Positions 14,369-18,568 of a stretch of 18,568 nt of DNA are shown one piece after another (positions within the stretch are counted from its first letter, which is position 1; each line of letters starts with the position of its first letter). The notes beneath the pieces were generated by a model. It made no database searches, was not told the origin of the DNA, and saw only the letters and a list, made by a program, of their open reading frames with translations. The stretch lies in the NCBI GenBank assembly GCA_964412405.1, contig CAYPOB010000014.1, forward strand, positions 1 through 18,568. The letters run 5' to 3'. Made by a program: the position numbers and the translations under genes. This stretch comes from JAJOKI01 sp964412405. Its GTDB lineage: Archaea; Halobacteriota; UBA148; JAJOKI01.

Positions 14369-15496
14369 TTAAGCTTCCCTTATAATCCTTGCGATGTTAT
14401 CGCCCACATCTAAAGTACTGGATGACCCACCCATGTCACGTGTCTTTACCTTTCCTTCTTTGATGTTTCGTTCTATGGCATTCACCACCGTTTCCGCTGC
14501 CCCCTTCTCGCCCAAACGTTCCAATAGCATGGAGCCTGCCCATATCGTCGCGATGGGATTTGCCATGTTCATTCCCTTGTACTTCGGAGCTGAGCCATGA
14601 ATTGGCTCGAACATGCTTGTTCCTTCTGGATTGATGTTTCCGCCCGGTGCAAATCCAAGACCGCCCTGGATCATGGCTCCCAAATCGGTGATGATATCCC
14701 CAAACATATTGGGCGCAACCACTATATCAAACCACTCTGGGTTCTTGACGAACCACATCGTTATGGCATCTACGTAGTTGAAGTCGGTTTTAACATCGAT
14801 GTAATCTGCTGCGACTTCCTCAAATATTCGCCTCCAGAGCCCATATATATCTGTCAGCACGTTTGCCTTGTCCACAGAAGAAAGATGCCCTCTACTAGTC
14901 TGAGCAAGTTCAAATGCATATCGAATCACGCGTTCGGTGCCTTCCCTGCTAATCATGCCGATCTGGTATGCGATCTCGTCGCTGTCTGAATCGATGTCAA
15001 GGTCAAATTTGACCTTGTATAATTTCCGGATGACGCCCAATTCATGGATAGATGCTCTTTTTTTCGTGGAACCCCCGATTCCAATATAGAAATCCTCGGT
15101 GTTCTCCCTCACGACTGTGAAGTCTATGTCCTTTGGCCCCTTATCCTTCAGGGGCGTCCAGACGCCCTCCAATAATTTTACGGGACGGAGATTGATGTAC
15201 TGGTCGAAGTAGAATCGCATTGCCAGCAGAATTCCCTTTTCCAGTACACCCGGCTTTACTCTATCATCTCCCACTGCGCCCAGATATATCGCCTTGTACT
15301 GCCCCAGTTCGCGCAAAGCATCCTCTGATATCAACTCACCGGTCGCCAGATAATGATCAGCTCCATGCGGATAATCGATCCACTCCAGATCAAAACCGTG
15401 TACCTCGGCAGCTGCCTCGAGGACTTTTTTGCCCTGAGCAATGACCTCGGGACCGATTCCATCGCCCGCTATAACTGGAATTTTGTGTAAGGTCAT
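14369..15496 (-). CDS. leuB: 3-Isopropylmalate dehydrogenase (isocitrate/isopropylmalate/tartrate dehydrogenase family)
   Basis: This NAD-dependent beta-decarboxylating dehydrogenase has 375 residues, with IPVIAGDGIGPEV at the N-terminus, the substrate-binding QYINLRPVKLLEG arginine, the lysine in DKANVLTDIYGLW, and the metal and NAD region NMFGDIITDLGAMIQGGLG and EPIHGSAPKYKG. The family also contains tartrate, homoisocitrate and methylmalate dehydrogenases, and the motif GAVGDDRVKPGVLEKGILL is shared with the tartrate-dehydrogenase-like branch. The leuC-leuD-leuB order makes leucine synthesis the likeliest role, but citramalate-route isoleucine or 2-oxosuberate synthesis is possible. ATG 15496 has GGAG 11 bases upstream. 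A TATA-like TATAAATA at 15524-15531 may give it an internal promoter. Confidence 0.88.
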   Translation of the reverse strand: MTLHKIPVIAGDGIGPEVIAQGKKVLEAAAEVHGFDLEWIDYPHGADHYLATGELISEDALRELGQYKAIYLGAVGDDRVKPGVLEKGILLAMRFYFDQYINLRPVKLLEGVWTPLKDKGPKDIDFTVVRENTEDFYIGIGGSTKKRASIHELGVIRKLYKVKFDLDIDSDSDEIAYQIGMISREGTERVIRYAFELAQTSRGHLSSVDKANVLTDIYGLWRRIFEEVAADYIDVKTDFNYVDAITMWFVKNPEWFDIVVAPNMFGDIITDLGAMIQGGLGFAPGGNINPEGTSMFEPIHGSAPKYKGMNMANPIATIWAGSMLLERLGEKGAAETVVNAIERNIKEGKVKTRDMGGSSSTLDVGDNIARIIREA

Positions 15497-15531
15497 CTGG
15501 TTTTTTTCTCCTTGAGCTGTAATTATTTATA

Positions 15532-16023
15532 CTATTCAGCATTTAACACTGCTCGCGTATATCCAACCAATCCGCCGCAGCCGATAATCTTTCTAACGAA
15601 ATCTGGCATTGGCGTAGCTTGGTATGTCTCGCCTGTCGTTTTGTTATTGATATTGCCCTTCTCGAAATCCACCTCAAGTGCGTCGCCCACTTTAATGCGC
15701 TCTGTTTCAGCGCACTCAAGGAGGTGCAATCCCGTATTTATGGCGTTCCTGAAGAATATGCCGGCAAATGATTTCGCGATGACACATTTGATTCCCGCGC
15801 CCTTCAATGCCAGTGGTGCATGCTCCCGGGAGGAGCCGCAACCGAAGTTTTTTCCTGCAACGATAATGTCGCCTGGTTTTACTTCACGTGCGAATTTCGG
15901 GAGAACACCCTCAAAGAGGTGGTTTGCCAGCGCCTTTGGATCGTTTATCGTAAGATACCTGCCAGGGATAATTTCATCTGTGTTGACATCATCGCCAAAT
16001 TTCCAAACGTTTCCTTGTTTCAT
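15532..16023 (-). CDS. leuD: 3-Isopropylmalate dehydratase small subunit
   Basis: LeuD is the swivelling small subunit of the aconitase-family hydro-lyase. The 163 residues carry KFGDDVNTDEIIPGRYL, GKNFGCGSSREHAPLALKGAG and the C-terminal GLVGYTRAV segment. I start at ATG 16023, seven bases after GAGG; a GTG two codons upstream is weaker. It follows leuC by about nine bases, so the subunits are made together. The substrate-selecting loop reads YLTI; it matches neither the YLRT of homoaconitase nor the YLV(Y/M) of isopropylmalate isomerase as I recall them, so the exact substrate is open. The stop is TAG. Confidence 0.92.
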   Translation of the reverse strand: MKQGNVWKFGDDVNTDEIIPGRYLTINDPKALANHLFEGVLPKFAREVKPGDIIVAGKNFGCGSSREHAPLALKGAGIKCVIAKSFAGIFFRNAINTGLHLLECAETERIKVGDALEVDFEKGNINNKTTGETYQATPMPDFVRKIIGCGGLVGYTRAVLNAE

Positions 16024-16032
16024 ACACACGCC

Positions 16033-17307
16033 TCATATTTCCCTAGGATCAGTTATACGACCTGTAATCGCAGACGCCGCCGCAGTAGCTGGCGAACACA
16101 GATATACGAACGCTTCGGCGCTGCCCTGGCGCCCTCTGAAGTTTCGATTTGATGTGGCAAGCCCGACCTCTCCATCCCCAAGAAGCCCAAATGAGCCGCC
16201 CATGCACGGGCCGCAACATGGTGCTTCCACAAGCGCGCCAGCCTCTACGAAACATTCGATGAATCCGGCCTCCAGCACCTTTAAATACTCCGTGCGCGAT
16301 GCCGGTATGATGATCACGCGGACGCCGTCAGCAATATGATGACCGTCGAGAATCTCCGCAACGACTTTCAAATCCTCAAATCGACCATTGGTGCACGAGC
16401 CGATGAATATCTGGTCGATTTCCGTGCCCTCGACCTCGCTCACGTTTTTGATGTTGTCCACGTTGTGCGGACAGGCTATCTGCGGCTGAAGGTCCGATAC
16501 ATCATATTCGTGATGCTGTGTGTAGCTGGCATCTTCGTCGCCGTGCCAATGCGAATCTAGTTTAAAGTCGGGAATGCACTGCTTCAGATATTCTTCGGCC
16601 TCTCTATCGGGCTCGACGATACCTGCCATTCCGCCCATCTCGATCGCCATGTTGGACATCGTCATCCGCTCGGAGATGCTCATGTTCCTCACCGTTGATC
16701 CAACATACTCGCAGGCAGAATACGCCGCCCCATCTACACCCACGTCGCCGATTATGTGCAATATCACGTCTTTTGAGCACACTCTGTCAGGCAGTTTGCC
16801 TTCAATCTCAAACCGCATGGACTGCGGAACCTTAAACCATAATTTTCCAGTAGCCAGAGTAGACGCCATATCCGTGGAGCCGACGCCCGTAGAGAATGCA
16901 CCGAGTGCGCCGTACGTACAGGTGTGCGAATCCGACCCTATTATCAGGTCCCCTGGATTTACATGACCTTTTTCGGGCATTACCTGGTGGCAGACGCCCT
17001 CATACACGTCATAATTCAGGATATCCTGCTCCTTCGCAAACTTCCTGAGCATTATATGATTATTGGCCGCATTCAGCGAGTCGGCGGGAACCTGATGGTC
17101 AAACAACATCACGATTTTATTGGAGTCCCACACGCGCTTCTCTTTCCGCCCTGCCATGATCTCGTAGAACCCCTGAATGGCAAGCGGCCCCGTAATGTCG
17201 TGAATCATGGCGCAATCTATATCGGCAAATACAAATTCGCCAGCTATAACGGGTTTTCCAGATGCTCGAGAGAATATCTTCTCCGCGATAGTTAAGCCGA
17301 TGGACAT
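16033..17307 (-). CDS. leuC: 3-Isopropylmalate dehydratase large subunit
   Basis: LeuC holds the 4Fe-4S cluster and most of the active site for isomerising 2- to 3-isopropylmalate. The 424-residue archaeal form has cluster cysteines C305 (IGSCTNGR) and C365-x-x-C368 (PCCGPCMGG), plus VMLFDHQVPAD, IIGSDSHTCTYGALGAFSTGVGS in two motifs, and SNRNFRGRQG. The same scaffold serves homoaconitase (AksD) in methanogens, so the call relies on the leuD and leuB neighbours. ATG 17307 is four or so bases from the start site predicted from the TATA box at 17332-17340, so the message is nearly leaderless. It heads the leuC-leuD-leuB-ppa-tRNA-Arg series. Confidence 0.92.
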   Translation of the reverse strand: MSIGLTIAEKIFSRASGKPVIAGEFVFADIDCAMIHDITGPLAIQGFYEIMAGRKEKRVWDSNKIVMLFDHQVPADSLNAANNHIMLRKFAKEQDILNYDVYEGVCHQVMPEKGHVNPGDLIIGSDSHTCTYGALGAFSTGVGSTDMASTLATGKLWFKVPQSMRFEIEGKLPDRVCSKDVILHIIGDVGVDGAAYSACEYVGSTVRNMSISERMTMSNMAIEMGGMAGIVEPDREAEEYLKQCIPDFKLDSHWHGDEDASYTQHHEYDVSDLQPQIACPHNVDNIKNVSEVEGTEIDQIFIGSCTNGRFEDLKVVAEILDGHHIADGVRVIIIPASRTEYLKVLEAGFIECFVEAGALVEAPCCGPCMGGSFGLLGDGEVGLATSNRNFRGRQGSAEAFVYLCSPATAAASAITGRITDPREI

Positions 17308-17311
17308 GATC

Positions 17312-17320
17312 GATAAAATA
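17312..17320 (+). promoter_or_regulatory. TATA box of the RPA gene
   Basis: GATAAAATA is centred about 34 bases before ATG 17350, so the predicted leader is about 8 bases. It lies between leuC and its own TATA box, so the two divergent promoters interlock. Confidence 0.5.
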
Positions 17321-17331
17321 ATGGCAGAATA

Positions 17332-17340
17332 CTAAATAAA
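17332..17340 (-). promoter_or_regulatory. TATA box of leuC
   Basis: TTTATTTAG on the minus strand predicts transcription start near 17310, within a few bases of the leuC ATG at 17307. The only 42 bases between the divergent starts hold both promoters, so initiation in one direction should hinder the other. Confidence 0.5.
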
Positions 17341-17349
17341 TCAATCGAT

Positions 17350-18501
17350 ATGTTGAAATCCTTGCAGGCAGATGATGAGAACATGAAGGAGATTATAGAA
17401 ACCCATGAACAAATAGAAGTTGACTCATCAGAGGAATTTAAAAAGAAGGTGGAGGAGAAGGTCAAAATAATGGGCGGCCTGTGCGACGAAAAGACTGCTG
17501 CCATGCTCGTAGAAAATGACCTGGGTGCAGAGATACAGAAGCCCAAGGCAGAGGCTGTAAAGATCGATGATATCTCGTTAGAGAAAAAGGACGTGTCCTT
17601 TGTTGGCAAGGTTGTGGGTGTGGATGAGGTGCGCGAGTTCGGCAGAGAAGATGGTTCACATGGGAGGGTTACGAACATCCAAGTCTCCGATGATACTGGA
17701 TCGATTCGGATCGTCCTCTGGGATGAGCTTGCGGACCTTGTCAAGGTAGATGAGGTCAAAATTGGACAGGTTTTCGAGGTCAACGGATATGTGAAGGAGG
17801 GGTATTCTGGCATAGAGGTTAACATCGGAAGGGGTGGCAGCCTCAATTTCGTCGAGGGCGAGGATATCGCCGTTAAGACGTATAAGATATGCGACATCAA
17901 GGCGAGCATGAACGGCATATACATCGCGGGAAAAGTCATTGATGTCGGAGGGATGCGCACGTTTTCCAGAAAGGATGGGACAGAGGGATGTGTGAGCAAC
18001 ATTACAATAGGGGATGAAACGGGAAAGATTCGGGTAACGCTGTGGGACGACCTTGCCAAGGATGCGAAGTTTGTAGTTGAAGATGTCATCGATATCACAA
18101 ACGGATATTCCAAGGAGAGCTACGGTCAAATGGAGATACACATTGGAAACAGAGGCTCCATCAAAATTGGAGATAAAAAGGTGGAGTATTCGGAGCGGAT
18201 TATGAAAATCGGAGATATCGGAGTAAATGAATCCTGCGATGTAATAGGAGTGGTGACCGAGATAGGAGATAGACGAGAGTTCAATAAAAGCGATGGCAAT
18301 ATTGGAAAGGTGGCAAATATAAGGGTCGCTGACGAGACGGAGGGCATCCGTGTAGTCCTGTGGGAAGAACATACAGATGTAGTCGATAACATCGAGGTCG
18401 GAACCAAGCTCAAAATAATGGACTGCTATGCCAAGGCGGGATGGAATGATGAAGTGGAGTTGCACGTTGGCTGGCGGAGCAAGATTGAGACACTCAATTA
18501 G
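17350..18501 (+). CDS. Single-stranded DNA-binding protein, RPA-like, three OB folds
   Basis: This 383-residue protein belongs to the archaeal RPA1-type family (COG1599) that coats single-stranded DNA in replication and repair. An N-terminal helical segment (EEFKKKVEEKVKIMGGLCDEKTAAMLV in outline, about residues 28-57) precedes three repeated OB folds at roughly 70-165, 178-272 and 284-378. Each repeats the pattern G-V/K-V-x-x-V... G-x-V-x-N-I-x-V-x-D-x-T-G-x-I-R-V-x-L-W, for example IRIVLWDEL, IRVTLWDDL and IRVVLWEEH. No zinc-finger cysteine set is visible, unlike the RPA2/RPA3 types of Methanosarcina. ATG 17350 fits the TATA box; ATG 17383 is an alternative. It is transcribed away from leuC. 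Confidence 0.92.
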   Translation: MLKSLQADDENMKEIIETHEQIEVDSSEEFKKKVEEKVKIMGGLCDEKTAAMLVENDLGAEIQKPKAEAVKIDDISLEKKDVSFVGKVVGVDEVREFGREDGSHGRVTNIQVSDDTGSIRIVLWDELADLVKVDEVKIGQVFEVNGYVKEGYSGIEVNIGRGGSLNFVEGEDIAVKTYKICDIKASMNGIYIAGKVIDVGGMRTFSRKDGTEGCVSNITIGDETGKIRVTLWDDLAKDAKFVVEDVIDITNGYSKESYGQMEIHIGNRGSIKIGDKKVEYSERIMKIGDIGVNESCDVIGVVTEIGDRREFNKSDGNIGKVANIRVADETEGIRVVLWEEHTDVVDNIEVGTKLKIMDCYAKAGWNDEVELHVGWRSKIETLN

Positions 18502-18568
18502 TAGCACGATGAACACTTTCACACCACATACCCGAAGTATTTATGGGATTCCGTATTTATTGTTAAGG
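18502..18568. other. Short tail after the RPA gene
   Basis: AT-rich with TATTTATGGG- and TATTTATTG-like strings that could belong to a promoter or terminator. No gene is supported before the window ends. Confidence 0.3.

Noticed and set aside
15512..16339. Long plus-strand open frame opposite leuD and leuC
   Set aside because: Antisense shadow of two well-recognised genes, with Ser/Pro-rich non-protein-like composition.
17292..18522. Two long minus-strand open frames opposite the RPA gene
   Set aside because: Antisense shadows of a clear three-OB-fold protein; no family features or ribosome binding sites.

Overview
This window looks like chromosomal DNA of a euryarchaeon related to methanogens, Archaeoglobales or anaerobic methane/alkane oxidisers. 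The signs are an exosome Csl4 subunit, RNA polymerase subunit L, archaeal diphthamide synthase Dph2, a DUF99 protein, an RPA-type single-strand DNA-binding protein, a BHB-type tRNA intron, TATA-box promoters, and above all Sep-tRNA:Cys-tRNA synthase (tRNA-dependent cysteine synthesis) and an MfnA-type decarboxylase (methanofuran or beta-alanine synthesis). I cannot fix the genus from sequence alone.

Left part (1 to about 3600) is accessory. It is visibly AT-rich and holds the N-terminal 388 codons of a beta-class adenine DNA methyltransferase, cut by the window edge, coupled to a tiny ribbon-helix-helix protein. These lie next to an intron-bearing tRNA-Gly(CCC). A 19-bp copy of the tRNA 3' end and two 72-bp tandem repeats separate the two, as expected at an integration site. 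Then come a sparse spacer, a GIY-YIG nuclease gene with an in-frame TAG, and a VapBC toxin-antitoxin pair flanked by short direct repeats.

Middle part (about 3600 to 12060, minus strand) is core. SepCysS follows a DUF99 gene. A long run reads XRE regulator, ppsA (PEP synthase), mfnA-type decarboxylase, hpt-type purine phosphoribosyltransferase, dph2, csl4, rpoL, with gaps of 2 to 34 bases. The dph2 gene carries a 102-bp in-frame insertion made of consecutive perfect or near-perfect hairpins and flanked by a 9-bp direct repeat. It looks like a palindromic element that has been tolerated inside a protein-coding gene. This is the most unusual item in the window.

Right part (12060 to 18568): serA is divergent from the regulator-ppsA run, with a perfect 19-bp palindrome between them. 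On the minus strand leuC, leuD, leuB, ppa and tRNA-Arg(GCG) follow each other, and the ppa stop codon lies inside the tRNA. A three-OB-fold RPA protein diverges from leuC. The core genes thus join gluconeogenic PEP supply, serine synthesis, branched-chain amino acid synthesis and pyrophosphate removal with translation and RNA-processing functions.
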